The notes under the pieces are model-generated. The model was given only the letters and a program-made list of their open reading frames with translations, was not told the DNA's origin and did not search any database. The translations under genes and the position numbers were made by a program. Positions 38,801 to 45,847 of a stretch of DNA of 49,615 nt are shown one piece after another (within the stretch, counting starts at the first letter, position 1; each line of letters starts with the position of its first letter). Origin of the DNA: Apostichopus californicus (lineage: Eukaryota; Echinodermata; Holothuroidea; Aspidochirotida; Stichopodidae); NCBI GenBank assembly GCA_020650975.1, contig JAIPMN010007144.1, positions 1,168 through 50,782 on the forward strand. Direction: 5' to 3'.

Positions 38801-40151
38801 AAAGAAGATATAAACAACTTTTTAGTAATGTTCTTAAGAAAGTTGTTGGTGTAATGTTTCTCTCCTATCGTTCTTCATGGGTTTTAGGGCTCATCACCCC
38901 CCTACAGTGGGCGACTACCATGGAGAAGGTAGTAGGTCTAGCTATTCCCTGGCATACTTTACGCCCTAGATTAGTGAGTTCCAGCGATGACAACAAACTT
39001 GTGATGTATGAGACTTGTCTCGATCGGAATTTGGTCTACAGAGGCGAAGACAATGCCACGGACGATGGACCAGGAGTAACAGAGACATTGTATAGAAACA
39101 AAAGTGCCTTAGAAACGATCTTTAGAATTATCGACAAGGACCACTCCGGTAAGTTATAACTTGGAGTGTATACTTAATGAGTTATGAAATACCTCCCTCT
39201 ATCAGAGGATATCTATATATCGGCAATTGGGATTAGAAATAAGGCAAAACTTGGGGTCATTCTGAATTGCAAAATCACCTCCTTCCAAAAAGAGATGTAT
39301 ATATTATGAACAAGAAAGTTACATTTTTGTAATGGGAAAGGTGGTGAGTTCAAAAATATGGTTGGGGAATGGGTAGCGGTGGGGAAAGGGTTGTAATGTG
39401 GAAATTTGCAGCGTGGGTTTATTATCAATGTGAACATATTGCTTAGTCATAACATAAGTGACTGTGCCTCGGTTACTAGTGTCCGACTAATTTTTTAGAC
39501 CCTCTTTAATCAGGAGACTTTTGCATTATTTGAATTTGCGTTGGTTTTGAATGCAAGTATTAAATGCAACGTTACATTATGTGAGAATCAGATTTATGGA
39601 TGCAGCTTTCTGTGTTAATTGCTTCATATCTATAAGTATATGTTAAAGCATGTTATAAAGCCAAATGCATCATTTCCATAAACCTGGGCCACATTAATCA
39701 GGGTTTTCAAAGCCTTGAAGGCTGTAGAAAGTTTACGGTGGAGCTTTAGGCAGCCTGCGAGCCACACTTCATCGACCTATATTTAGTTAATCAGGATATG
39801 TCAGAATTGGTCCTGCTTTATGTTACATGGAATGTATGATTACACTTGCTTTATCAAGATATTCCACTCATCAGTCTCACATGTTCTCTCCTCGCAGGTT
39901 CCCTTTCCTTAGAAGAATTTGAAGATGCTTGCAGCATCTTAAGCAAACACATTGGAACCGAAATCTCCAAACAGAATGTAAAAGACATGGCTACTAGCAT
40001 GGACATTAATAAAGACGGTCTTATTGATTTCAATGAATTTCTAGAAGCTTTCCGATTGGTTGATCCCGAGAGCCAACAAGGTCTTGTGAAAAGCCAAGAA
40101 AATGGCAACGGTGCAACAGCAACGGCTGACGAAAAAGGAACTTTGACTTGA
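1290..40151 (+). CDS. PPEF: PPEF/rdgC-type serine/threonine protein phosphatase with EF-hands (13 coding exons, 5' partial)
   Basis: Join: 1290-1417, 12857-12956, 14668-14934, 16472-16518, 17175-17341, 20752-20794, 24966-25115, 27809-27898, 30969-31154, 32455-32597, 37890-37996, 38888-39148, 39898-40151. All introns are GT-AG and all phases agree, giving 646 residues after one split codon, close to human PPEF1 (about 650) and fly rdgC (about 660). Residues counted from 1292: IQ motif ~7-17; metallophosphatase domain ~140-435 with GDLHG 165-169, GDYVDRG 194-200, RGNHED 225-230, HGGIS 281-285 and RSHE 376-379; EF loops at 471-482, 558-569 and 598-609. By homology with PP1, metal ligands are D166, H168, D195, N227, H281 and H378. 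Family knowledge: calcium/calmodulin-responsive phosphatase of sensory cells; fly rdgC acts on rhodopsin. The N-terminal exon (often MGC..., acylated) is not in the window. The family call is very secure. Whether it is orthologous to PPEF1, PPEF2 or the ancestor of both cannot be decided here. Confidence 0.96.
2073..2155. repeat. 28-bp tandem repeat, three units
   Basis: Units start at 2073, 2101 and 2129 and read cctccagaggaactgtctga plus gcctactc with one or two differences. The array ends seven bases before the target duplication of the adjacent hAT-like element. Confidence 0.93.
2162..2169. repeat. Target site duplication, left, copy A
   Basis: CTTGTTTA, identical to 3043-3050 on the other side of the element. 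Confidence 0.85.
2231..2730. repeat. 84-bp tandem array inside hAT-like copy A
   Basis: Units start at 2231, 2314, 2399, 2483, 2567 and 2652. Each reads gaaaattcgggcaatatgct, then gagaatttttcgggcaccta and a ctgaaagaagaa tail followed by a T-rich spacer. The repeats keep a reading frame open for about 90 codons, but that is a consequence of the period being near a multiple of three. Confidence 0.93.
2766..3006. repeat. Large inverted repeat (hairpin) within copy A
   Basis: Bounded by gtaacgactt (2766-2775) and aagtcgttac (2997-3006). The core arms 2861-2894 and 2911-2944 are a perfect 34-bp inverted repeat with a 16-base loop. Outward from the core the pairing continues imperfectly through GC-rich segments (gcgcgctttgcgcgcg against cgcgcggagcgcg). 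Confidence 0.93.
3043..3050. repeat. Target site duplication, right, copy A
   Basis: CTTGTTTA, matching 2162-2169. Confidence 0.85.
6711..7560. repeat. Minisatellite with ~143-bp period carrying AGGTCA motifs
   Basis: The phrase cttgtaaacannntatctcaag recurs near 6731, 6874, 7018 and 7161, with decayed copies near 7332 and 7469. Each unit goes on to a gggcagacctcatattt-like segment, a gtaccacattgagtacaaga segment and ggtggaggtcaaagg. The copies diverge toward the 3' end. The array contains a perfect AGGTCA-A-AGGTCA at 6973-6985. Confidence 0.9.
7795..7880. repeat. CA/TA-rich simple repeat
   Basis: Degenerate run of catacata and cacacacg units, low-complexity DNA. Confidence 0.8.
12857..12956 (+). 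CDS. PPEF: PPEF exon, linker between IQ motif and phosphatase domain
   Basis: Acceptor ttcacag|ct, donor cag|gtaaat; enters in phase 0 and leaves with one base of a split Asp codon. It encodes [16 protein letters not shown] and then [17 protein letters not shown]. The LYNFF start continues the QDQLK end of the IQ exon, as in PPEF proteins (LxxFF). It sits 11.4 kb downstream of the IQ exon, the longest intron of the gene. Confidence 0.92.
12957..14667 (+). other. PPEF: Intron 2 of PPEF
   Basis: GT-AG intron of 1.7 kb. It holds the 69-bp duplication at 13930-14070 and ends in a long T-rich pyrimidine tract before the acceptor. Nothing else is recognised. Confidence 0.85.
13930..14070. repeat. 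69-73-bp tandem duplication
   Basis: Copies start at 13930 and 13999 with gaaaatgattgaactatanaa and both end in gttacttt. They differ at about a dozen places. Confidence 0.88.
14668..14934 (+). CDS. PPEF: PPEF exon, start of the catalytic region
   Basis: Acceptor tgttcacag|ac after a T-rich tract, donor gtg|gtaaga; both boundaries are phase 1. It encodes residues 76-164, including [38 protein letters not shown] and the end AFAKQITVC. The Gly that opens GDLHG is split across the next intron. The segment before ITVCG is the PPEF-specific extension of the PPP domain. The reading frame runs past the donor into the intron for about 20 codons before a stop; that extension is not coding. Confidence 0.95.
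14935..16471 (+). other. PPEF: Intron 3 of PPEF
   Basis: GT-AG intron of 1.5 kb with a C homopolymer near 15184 and a G-rich purine tract at about 15706-15779. No exon or complete mobile element is recognised. Confidence 0.85.
15706..15779 (+). repeat. G-rich purine tract, possible G-quadruplex
   Basis: More than six runs of three or more G within 75 bases (gggg-gaggggg-ggg-ggggg-ggg-gggg-ggggg) on the coding strand of intron 3. Quadruplex potential is inferred from the spacing only. Confidence 0.6.
16472..16518 (+). CDS. PPEF: PPEF exon with GDLHG metal-binding motif
   Basis: A 47-base exon with acceptor ctcaaaag|gg and strong donor aag|gtaagt. It encodes the end of a split Gly and then [15 protein letters not shown]. 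GDxHG is the first PPP signature; its Asp and His bind one active-site metal. It is too short to find by open-frame length alone, but the phase and homology are unambiguous. Confidence 0.95.
16519..17174 (+). other. PPEF: Intron 4 of PPEF
   Basis: GT-AG intron of 656 bp. AT-rich, with short tcaatcaatcaa repeats near 17121. Nothing else is seen. Confidence 0.88.
17175..17341 (+). CDS. PPEF: PPEF exon with GDYVDRG and RGNHED motifs
   Basis: Acceptor ctttcag|aa, donor aag|gtatag; enters in phase 0 and leaves with AG of a split Arg. It encodes residues 181-235 (starts [20 protein letters not shown], ends [13 protein letters not shown]). It carries the second and third PPP signatures: D195 bridges the two metals, R199 contacts phosphate, and N227/H228 are the metal ligand and general acid by analogy with PP1. 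The NGLP start is characteristic of PPEF. Confidence 0.96.
17645..18221. mobile_element. MITE with ATGGGGATC termini (577 bp)
   Basis: Inverted ends atggggatctccagc (left) and gctgaagatcccca (right) are flanked by TTA on both sides (17642-17644 and 18222-18224). A TTA duplication would fit PIF/Harbinger; a TA duplication (Tc1/mariner) cannot be excluded because the T and A bases overlap the palindrome. The segment near the right end contains gcgccctctg, common in marine-invertebrate MITEs. There is no coding capacity. Confidence 0.7.
20712..20738 (+). repeat. TC microsatellite at the splice acceptor of the 43-base exon
   Basis: An uninterrupted run of ctctct units ending 13 bases before the AG at 20750-20751. 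It supplies the polypyrimidine tract of this acceptor. Confidence 0.9.
20752..20794 (+). CDS. PPEF: PPEF short exon in the catalytic core
   Basis: A 43-base exon. Acceptor ctactag|gt lies 13 bases after a TC microsatellite; donor gtg|gtaagg. The first base completes the Arg codon begun in the previous exon, giving [15 protein letters not shown], which aligns with the LRYGF...KYK segment after GNHED in PPEF proteins. It leaves in phase 0 into the [14 protein letters not shown] exon. The KY repeated across the junction makes the exact joint slightly less certain than the others. Confidence 0.88.
20795..24965 (+). other. PPEF: Intron 6 of PPEF
   Basis: GT-AG intron of 4.2 kb. AT-rich with a G homopolymer near 21301 and a C homopolymer near 24221. 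An acceptor-like site near 24645 has a short open frame behind it that lacks PPEF similarity and is not needed by the exon phases. Confidence 0.85.
24966..25115 (+). CDS. PPEF: PPEF exon with HGGIS motif
   Basis: Acceptor tgtcacag|aa, donor aag|gtaata; phase 0 at both ends, 50 codons. It encodes [20 protein letters not shown] followed by [14 protein letters not shown] and ends in PRYK. H281 of HGG is a conserved active-site metal ligand. WLPLATxID closely matches vertebrate PPEF2. A truncated repeat element begins only 38 bases after the donor. Confidence 0.96.
25154..25410 (+). mobile_element. Truncated hAT-like element related to the 36018 element
   Basis: Begins caggcgtgtagccaagg followed by G runs, a typical hAT-like 5' end. 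It then carries ggaagtgccattttcgg and gccaatccatggtggcacta, which match segments at 37208 and 37271 in the 1334-bp element. I find no right terminus and no target duplication, so it is a remnant. Confidence 0.6.
26581..27038. repeat. 236-bp tandem duplication
   Basis: Copies start at 26581 and 26817 (tgtttcagtt). Shared landmarks include gtcaaatcattaaaaggcaa, attcaagatgaagctt and tgttgcaaaaatatctt. Copy 2 has a small internal duplication (agattggcatgt). Confidence 0.92.
27809..27898 (+). CDS. PPEF: PPEF exon, variable insert of the catalytic domain
   Basis: Acceptor tttatttcag|ta, donor cag|gtttgt; 30 codons, phase 0. It encodes [20 protein letters not shown] and ends [12 protein letters not shown] proteins carry a poorly conserved, often charged insert between the Arg-Tyr-Lys segment and the conserved EWxQ-ILDxLWSDP. 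This short exon is that insert, ending in the EW(R)Q anchor. Confidence 0.93.
27899..30968 (+). other. PPEF: Intron 8 of PPEF
   Basis: GT-AG intron of 3.1 kb. It contains a minus-strand tRNA-like SINE fragment near 30350-30428 and a short CA repeat near 29541. The block 28340-28620 is less AT-rich than its surroundings but resembles nothing I recognise. Confidence 0.85.
30350..30428 (-). mobile_element. tRNA-derived SINE fragment (minus strand), palindromic
   Basis: On the minus strand it reads through tagctgtgggtttaataccc, agaggtcactggtttcaaatcc and cattctagcca, matching the tRNA-like head of the second copy at 31390-31470. The B-box region is ggatttgaaacc on the + strand (30366-30377). The + strand also has a perfect B box, ggttcgaatcc, at 30415-30425, and the two ends pair as a 20-bp stem. 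Confidence 0.6.
30969..31154 (+). CDS. PPEF: PPEF exon with [15 protein letters not shown] and RSHE motifs
   Basis: Acceptor tttaatag|at (weak pyrimidine tract), donor atg|gttagt; 62 codons, phase 0. It encodes [20 protein letters not shown], then [14 protein letters not shown], then [21 protein letters not shown]351 corresponds to the phosphate-contacting Arg of PP1 (R221) and H378 to metal ligand H248. GC(x)PN and RGGGxYFGP are diagnostic of PPEF. Confidence 0.96.
31155..32454 (+). other. PPEF: Intron 9 of PPEF
   Basis: GT-AG intron of 1.3 kb with a minus-strand tRNA-derived SINE fragment (31390-31470) and a C homopolymer near 32369. Confidence 0.85.
31390..31470 (-). mobile_element. tRNA-derived SINE fragment (minus strand)
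   Basis: Minus-strand reading gives ctcagttggcagagtac (A box, + strand 31438-31454) and gattcaaatcc (B box, + strand 31401-31411) at tRNA-like spacing, then tgctcaagcca. The family is the same as the fragment about 1 kb upstream. The limits of the SINE body are not clear. Confidence 0.65.
32455..32597 (+). CDS. PPEF: PPEF exon, end of the catalytic domain
   Basis: Acceptor tatcctcag|gt, donor aag|gtacct; enters in phase 0 and leaves with AG of a split Arg. It encodes [20 protein letters not shown] followed by [20 protein letters not shown]. SASNYYExGSNRGAY is the PPEF version of the PP1 beta12-beta13 loop (SAPNYCGEFDNAGA). The Cys that is modified by microcystin in PP1 is Tyr here, as in known PPEF proteins. 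Confidence 0.96.
32817..32884. other. 58-base G run followed by a 10-N assembly gap
   Basis: G at 32817-32874 and N at 32875-32884. The 13-mer ttcatgaactgct lies immediately before the G run (32804-32816) and again immediately after the gap (32885-32897), which suggests that two contig ends overlap and were not merged. Confidence 0.95.
34886..35186. repeat. 152-bp tandem duplication
   Basis: Copies start at 34886 and 35038 (gttgactcttacctgtgttt) and end in gttc(g/a)tcacaacat. Identity is very high apart from a 3-base deletion and a few substitutions, suggesting a recent duplication. Confidence 0.93.
36010..36017. repeat. Target site duplication, left
   Basis: CTGTGTAT, identical to 37352-37359. 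Confidence 0.85.
36018..37351 (+). mobile_element. Non-autonomous hAT-like element (1334 bp)
   Basis: Terminal inverted repeats CA(T/G)GGGCGGGATT are flanked by a perfect 8-bp duplication CTGTGTAT (36010-36017 and 37352-37359). The interior has C/G homopolymers and a block repeated about three times around gccaaccgatgatggcgctc (near 36832, 37024 and 37271). No transposase frame is seen. The same interior block occurs in the remnant at 25154. Confidence 0.85.
37352..37359. repeat. Target site duplication, right
   Basis: CTGTGTAT, identical to 36010-36017. Confidence 0.85.
37501..37846 (-). mobile_element. Non-autonomous hAT-like element, copy B (346 bp, inverted relative to copy A)
   Basis: Ends cataggggtaggag (left) and ctaggcctatg (right). 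Flanked by CTTGTTTA (37493-37500) and CTTGTTGA (37847-37854), 7 of 8 identical. It shares with copy A the gtaacgactt...aagtcgttac inner inverted repeat (37536-37689), one unit of the cgggcaccta repeat in reverse, and the G/C-rich ctgcag end. The order is reversed, so it lies in the opposite orientation. Confidence 0.85.
37890..37996 (+). CDS. PPEF: PPEF exon, start of the EF-hand module
   Basis: Acceptor tattactag|ag, donor cag|gtaaaa. It completes a split Arg and ends in phase 1 inside the first EF loop. It encodes [20 protein letters not shown] and then [15 protein letters not shown]. The helix SALRxLKEKI leads into a degenerate EF loop starting D471-P-D-N-T-G. A hAT-like element ends 43 bases upstream of this exon. 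Confidence 0.94.
37997..38887 (+). other. PPEF: Intron 11 of PPEF
   Basis: GT-AG intron of 891 bp inside the first EF-hand loop. AT-rich, nothing else recognised. Confidence 0.88.
38888..39148 (+). CDS. PPEF: PPEF exon, first EF-hand to second EF-hand
   Basis: Acceptor gttttag|gg, donor ccg|gtaagt; phase 1 at both ends, 86 full codons. It finishes the first EF loop (LITPLQ), then [20 protein letters not shown], an acidic linker ([11 protein letters not shown]) and the start of the second EF-hand ([14 protein letters not shown]). Loop 1 (DPDNTGLITPLQ) has Gln in place of the bidentate Glu at position 12 and is probably a poor calcium binder. The IPWxxLRPxLV segment is typical of PPEF. Confidence 0.95.
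39149..39897 (+). other. PPEF: Intron 12 of PPEF
   Basis: GT-AG intron of 749 bp inside the second EF-hand loop. No repeats or exons recognised. Confidence 0.88.
39898..40151 (+). CDS. PPEF: PPEF last coding exon, second and third EF-hands and stop
   Basis: Acceptor cctcgcag|gt; reads to TGA at 40149-40151. It completes loop 2 (DKDHSGSLSLEE, canonical, ends in Glu) and contains loop 3 ([12 protein letters not shown], canonical), followed by FLEAFRLVD and a polar low-complexity tail ending KGTLT. Both loops have D/N at positions 1, 3 and 5, Gly at 6 and Glu at 12, so calcium binding is expected. Loop 2 is split by the intron at its Gly codon. Confidence 0.96.
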
Positions 40152-41925
40152 TGATATGTTTGTCATCTCAGGATAAAAACAAAGCCTCAGGATCATGTTA
40201 ATATTACATTCCAGCGAAATCAACATAAATTACTAACGCTGTCAGATAGAGGATGTTATTCAGAGTACTTGCTTGCTTGGTTCCTTTATAAGCTGGTATG
40301 TAAGACTATTATTACCTACAGGGGTTTGAGAATGCTGTCACATGGCCAAAAAAGCAGAAAGCTGATAATCACTGAGAAAAGTGGTTATCGTGAAGTCTGT
40401 GTCGTAATTGTAGTTGGAAAAGTTTCTCTGTGCAATACATAGTACAAATATTTAATGTTTCTAAGTTTTAACCCAGTTGCTGTTTAGTAAGATCCTAAGG
40501 GTGGTGGAGGGGGGTTGCATGAGGGTTAGCATCATGGTCGGTAATTGTGTCAGGAGAAAACTTATATTCACATGTAGATATATATATTAAGATCACTGTG
40601 CTTGATTATCCAATTTTTTTTGTCGAATAGCTTTGTGTATAACCTTAAAGATGACCTTTTCATCATAATACATACAAGTTCAAGGTGATATGATTATTGA
40701 GAAATGCACAGTTACTGTATTGAACTTGAATCAGTATTCTTGATGGAAATTAAGACAGTTTATCGATGATACTAAGAGACTTTAACTGACTGCCAGATAG
40801 CAGAATAGCAGAGTGGTATATGATATAACCTATAGCAACATAGAACCGTTCATTTATAGTGATTTTCTGAAAATTCCTTCAGGCATCGTATCAAAAGTGG
40901 TTCACTGAGGGGGCTGCAGCATCCTGCAGCCAGGCTGTGCAGTGCATATATATTACGTTTCACATAATAGGGGCTGCTGGTCTGCTGAGATCATTTCTAA
41001 TTGTTTTGAAAATGGTTCAACTTTTTTATCCTGTGCCTTACTCTTACCCAATACTATGAAATATTGTTTCTTTTGTAGCATTGCCAAGGTGTGACACTGT
41101 GGTTCTAGTCAGTAAACCAGTAAGTGTCCTTTCTACACTAGGATGTTTCATGGTGCTGGGTTGTAAGGGTTCTGATGCAATATTATAGTTGTCTTCAGTT
41201 TAAGCGACTCTTTTTTCTGACATATTTGTTTAATGGTACAAGGATGACCAATCTCTCCTTTTTCCTCCCCCATAAAAAAAGAAAGAAAGAAAAAACACAC
41301 ATACAAAAAAAAAAAAGCATAGAGGTTGATTATGTACAAGAACATAACCAACCAAAAAATGATTGTGCAAAACTGGGTTATTCACGACCTTACCATTTGG
41401 TAAGAAATTTATTTATTTCAGAGATAACTTTGTGTCTCTCTACTCAATTCATTACAACTTTGAAACCTATGATATTCAATAGACAGACATGTTTTTACCA
41501 TGAAATTTCTATTAGATGTGATATTAGTTTATGGCAGCAGTTGTTTAAAGTCACATTTAATTGGTAACCATTCTCAAATAGATATTGTGCCATAATATCT
41601 ACAAAAGTACCAGTCAAACCCAACAAAGAAACATGTGTATAATATGTATAATATTATCTTTTTTCCCCTTCGGTTATAGATAGGGGGAGGAAAGAGACTC
41701 TTCTCTTCAGTATTGCAAGTGTTTGCTACTATTCCATCACCTTTTGGGTTCAACTTTGTTCCCTTATATATAGGAAAACTCGCTCTTATTATTAGATTTT
41801 ATTTTCTGTTGTTCAGATAAAAGTTCAAGAGCCTTTTCTTCCACTATTACCATTGTGAGATCAACACACATTCTGATTCATTTATTGTCTGTTCTGACTT
41901 GTCTGGAAAAATAAAATAAAAATGA
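40152..41925 (+). other. PPEF: Probable PPEF 3' untranslated region and downstream sequence
   Basis: Non-coding sequence after the TGA. I find no canonical AATAAA until 41910-41920 (two overlapping copies in aaaataaaataaa), so the 3' end of the transcript may lie around there, or a non-canonical signal may be used earlier. The extent is uncertain. Confidence 0.4.
41910..41920 (+). terminator. Candidate polyadenylation signal
   Basis: Two overlapping AATAAA hexamers at 41910-41915 and 41915-41920, the first I see after the stop. Their use is not shown. Confidence 0.3.
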
Positions 41926-42041
41926 AAAAGGCGGTGGGAAAGAATGATTCAGGCAAGTTTGAGCATGCTAAACATTGGTGGAAACATTTATGATATTTAT
42001 GTATTTTGTACGCTGGTGACTGACACATGCACCATTCAAGA

Positions 42042-42601
42042 GTGCTTGTTAATTTTAATTTTAATTTAAATCATACTCTACCAAGTCTAATAATAAAAAA
42101 AAAGTCATAAAAAATAATAACTTCACAAATCAGAATATCTTTTTGAGGAATCATGTGTGTTTACCAATGAGTAAAGCATTGATCAAGGGTGTTTGTTAAT
42201 TTAATTTAATCCATACTTTACCAAGTCTAATAAAAAACTCATAAAAATTAATAATTTCACAAACCAGAATATCTTTTCGAGGAATCATGTGTGTTTACCA
42301 ATGAGTGAAGCATTGCACAAGGTTGTTTGTTAATTTAATTTAATCAATACTCTACCAAGTCTAATAAAAAAAAAAAATCATAAAAAATAATTACTTCACA
42401 AACCAGAATATCTTTTCGAGGAATCATGTTTGTTTACCAATGAGTGAAACATTGATCAAGGGTATTCGTTAATTTAATTTAATCAATACTCTACCAAGTC
42501 TAATAAAAAAAAAAAATCCTAAAAAATAATAACTTCACAAACCAGAATATCTTTTCGAGGAATCATGTTTGTTTACCTACGAGTGAAACATTGATCAAGG
42601 G
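42042..42601. repeat. Tandem repeat, four units of 134-147 bp
   Basis: Units start near 42042, 42190, 42324 and 42463. Landmarks in each: ttgttaatttaatttaatc, ctaccaagtctaataaaaaa, ccagaatatcttttcgagga and tgtttaccaatgagtgaa. Units 2-4 are more alike than unit 1. Every unit contains AATAAA. Confidence 0.94.
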
Positions 42602-43099
42602 GACGGTACTACAAATAATTACTGTGTACAGTAAAGAGGTATTTTGAAAGAGTCGCAGAGAGATTTCTTGGATGGTATCGTTCACCTCGAAGAAGGCCTC
42701 AGATTGAGGCTGAAATATAGGTATTTTATAAACATTGAAATAGTTGCTGCTTCTTTATAACCTTGTAATTAATGTATGTAGATAACAACATAACTAATTT
42801 AGAAAAGTTGGTAAACCAACGATGGTCAAAGGTCATATAATAGATCCATCAATAGATTCACATACATAAAAAGAAAAGGAAACGAATATCTTGTGTATTG
42901 AAAATGTAAACATGCGGAACCAAATAAAGACTAAAGACACAAAGAACCACTTTCTTTGAAGCTTTGGGCAATTAATTATCAACCTCGGTGAGCCAAATGA
43001 GTTCAAATTTGCAGTGATACTAATTTTTAAATTTATTTGGGTCCTTCATCCTTGTCACTTAGTTGGATTTGTACAATACAATTGAGATACAATACAACA
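42602..43099. other. Intergenic, nothing recognised
   Basis: AT-rich sequence between the tandem array and the SINE. A segment near 42684-42720 (cctcgaagaaggcctcagat, then tgaggctgaaata) may be part of a dispersed repeat, but I cannot classify it. Confidence 0.4.
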
Positions 43100-43424
43100 G
43101 GGAGCATTGTGGTCAAGTAGTTAAGGCAGTGGACTTGTGATCTAAGGATTGCAGGTTCGAGTCCTGGCCAGATCATTGCGTTGTGTCTTTGGGCAAGGCA
43201 CTTGATCTCCATTGCCTCTCTTCACCCAGGTGTATAAATTGGGACCTGTGAGATAAAACTGTCAGCTGGGCGCTGTTTAGCTGCTGCCATGTGGATGGAT
43301 TGTCTCTATGTTTTACAGGTTCTCGTTGACCAGGGTAATATTGTGATTGTAAAGTGCATAGAAATGCATTTGCATATAGTTGCACTCTATAAATGAATAT
43401 ATTATTATTATGATTATTATTATG
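43100..43424 (+). mobile_element. tRNA-derived SINE with ATT tail
   Basis: The head has an A box (tggtcaagtagttaagg, 43110-43126) and a perfect B box (ggttcgagtcc, 43154-43164). A ~220-bp body follows, and then gtgattgtaaagtgcatagaa, ctctataaatgaatat and an ATT/ATG repeat tail. The layout (tRNA head, unique body, short-repeat tail) is that of a SINE; the tail resembles those shared with CR1/L2-type LINEs. Target duplications were not clear. Confidence 0.85.
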
Positions 43425-45840
43425 TATACAGCAAGGCATCATATATGCAGGAAATTTAAGACCTATGGTTTACTGTATCATGATAATCAGATTTAGCTTA
43501 TTTTTTATCAATATATCATTTATGAAGTAGTTTTTAATGCTTTTCTCTTTATGTATAAAATTATATGATGTAGTTAAATATTCACAGAAAGTACTAAAGT
43601 TGATCTCAATTGACATATCTGTTACTGATTGGTCAGGATATATAAGACAATTGCCCTTGAATTTAACTGAATGATTCCTGACATTTATTTCAAATATTTT
43701 CATGAAATGTTTTTCATTTGAGCTAAGTGTTAAGTTTACTGCAGTTAGCATTCTTGCCACTGATATATCCAAGGTATTGAATGTATGAAACTTTCTATTC
43801 ATAATGTAATCTTAAGTTTCTAAAATATTTAATGTGTATATAAACCTTAATCTCCATGTTTGTATCACAGACAGTTCTGTGAACAGAATATTTAGCCTTA
43901 CAATGTGATTTGCTATGTATTTATATAGAATGACTTGCGATATTAGATTTGTCTTTCTCATCTAGTTTCTTTTCCTTTTCATAAGTAAGTTATTTGCTGT
44001 AGTAGCAAGGTTTTCTCAATAAGGAGTTGTTTGAGATGGGTATCTCACTACTGAACAGGTACAAGACATGAAATGACCCTTACAGAAATTGACATAAATT
44101 GGACAGCCTTGTATCTAATGATAATCATTAGAGTCAACAAACCAGTGTCTCCGATTTCCTGCCTATGAGTCTTAGTTGTCTAAGAAGATGATCTCTCTTT
44201 GGAACAGTAACAAAATATTAAAGGGATTGCAGATTCGCCCCAAACCGTGTGCCGCGCTCTGAAAAAGGTAACTTTCCGTTGCTTGCAAGTGAAGTTTTTT
44301 GATTGTCGCTACAATATGCAGACAGTAATGAAACGTGATACCTTGTTATCTTTTATCTAGACTTGCTATGTACACTGTGTATTGACCGTAGCTGTATGTA
44401 TTGACTGTACACTAGTGTCTAATTAACGAGGGTAGCAAGCTGTGTGTGTATTTTCTGGGATCGATGGTGGTGTCTAACACTTCTGTTACACCTCATTTGA
44501 AACTAGGTTAGATTACCGGACCGGCATGAGACGTTTCTTTAAGGCACACTGCAAAGAAGCCAACGGATAATAAACTGGCCTTAATTGCCTGGCCATGCAG
44601 TTTGTGTACACAAGAGTGATAAACATCTAGCTCTACAGCTGGAGGTGTGAACTCCAGTAAAAACTTTCTGCTGAAAACCAGACATGTGGCCCATATATCG
44701 GGAATTCAAGAGTGTTGCAGTTCTGTAAGGGGCACTTTCGTAGCATGTATTCGAGACGGGTTGACTATATCATGTTTGGTTGCTCATTGAGCAGTCCTTG
44801 GAGGTGGTTTCCTTAGTGTGGCTGAGACAGGTTCTGCATTGTTCAGGTGTTTTAAACGGATTGCTCATTGAGCAGCTATACTTCATATGAGGTTCCCAAT
44901 GTGTTTTAATTGGCTTGCTCAACTTCTAGCAATTGCTGACTTTGTTTTCTCTGAAACCAAAGGAAATTAAAGTCACTATGATTATTTCATTAATCCATTC
45001 TTGCTACACCATCGAGAATAGAAACAATGAGAAGTTAGCTATGTGAGTGATTATTTAAATGCAACATGCTGGCAAATATTGAAAGCATTTTGCAAGTAGT
45101 TTGAGGTAATGGAGGGCAATTGATAGCAGATTATTGTATCACATATCATTATACGAACTAATAATTCAGAGGTGAATAAAGTTAATAATAAAGGAAAACA
45201 TAATCTATTTTCCATATATCCCTTTCTTTTTTCAAAGGTCAAAGTAAAGAAATATATTACATGCAATTCTTTTTAAGGGGGTTGGGTGGGGGGGACAATT
45301 TTATGTTTAAACTGCAATATTTTGAAGTTTAACAACATTTTGAAATTTGTTAGTAACATTCAAATAGGATTTAGATCCTTTTAATCCCAACTCCTAGGAA
45401 ATAGTGTGCAACCTTGTGAAGAGGTTATTTGCAATATCAACCTGCAATTTGTTAATTAGCCAGAGACAAAAGTAGGTTTCTTGTTTCCGTCAGCCCCATT
45501 CTCATGCATCTCCCACCCCACCACTGCTTCACAGTTTGCATAGTTTTCTGTCTCTTCCTCGGCAACTTTTAGACACTGGCTTTGAAACATATCCAGCTGG
45601 AGAATGGAAGAGAAGGATTTCCTCCTCTCCTCTTTTATGGTAACTTAAAAAAGGCTGCAGATACATCCATCTGCAGTCAAGAGAATTTGTCAACATTTGA
45701 AAATTCGCCCTTTAAAACCACTGCCATAACAGTCTGCCTGCCCGAGTCATTAGGGTAAAGTTATTAGGGTTAATTGGTGGGGTCATGGTTATTAACCAGT
45801 GTCTTTATTCTTTATAGTTCATCAGCATTGCACCTTAAAG
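43425..45840. other. Intergenic, no gene recognised
   Basis: AT-rich sequence without spliceable similarity to known proteins. The block 44220-44720 is richer in GC and CpG than its surroundings and may be a dispersed repeat or regulatory DNA. A G homopolymer lies near 45279. Confidence 0.4.
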
Positions 45841-45847
45841 ATATTCT

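Noticed and set aside
41175-41567. Plus-strand open frame of 130 codons
   Set aside because: It crosses A-rich low-complexity sequence in the probable 3' untranslated region and has no recognisable protein similarity.
42042-42601. CRISPR-like array
   Set aside because: The units are ~140-bp contiguous tandem copies with no unique spacers, in a eukaryotic intergenic region.
43100-43175. Functional tRNA gene
   Set aside because: A and B boxes are present, but the sequence does not close into a tRNA acceptor stem and is followed by a SINE body and ATT tail.
43470-43802. Minus-strand open frame of 110 codons
   Set aside because: AT-rich composition, no recognisable domain, and no conserved pattern. 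Long open frames are expected by chance in about 50 kb.
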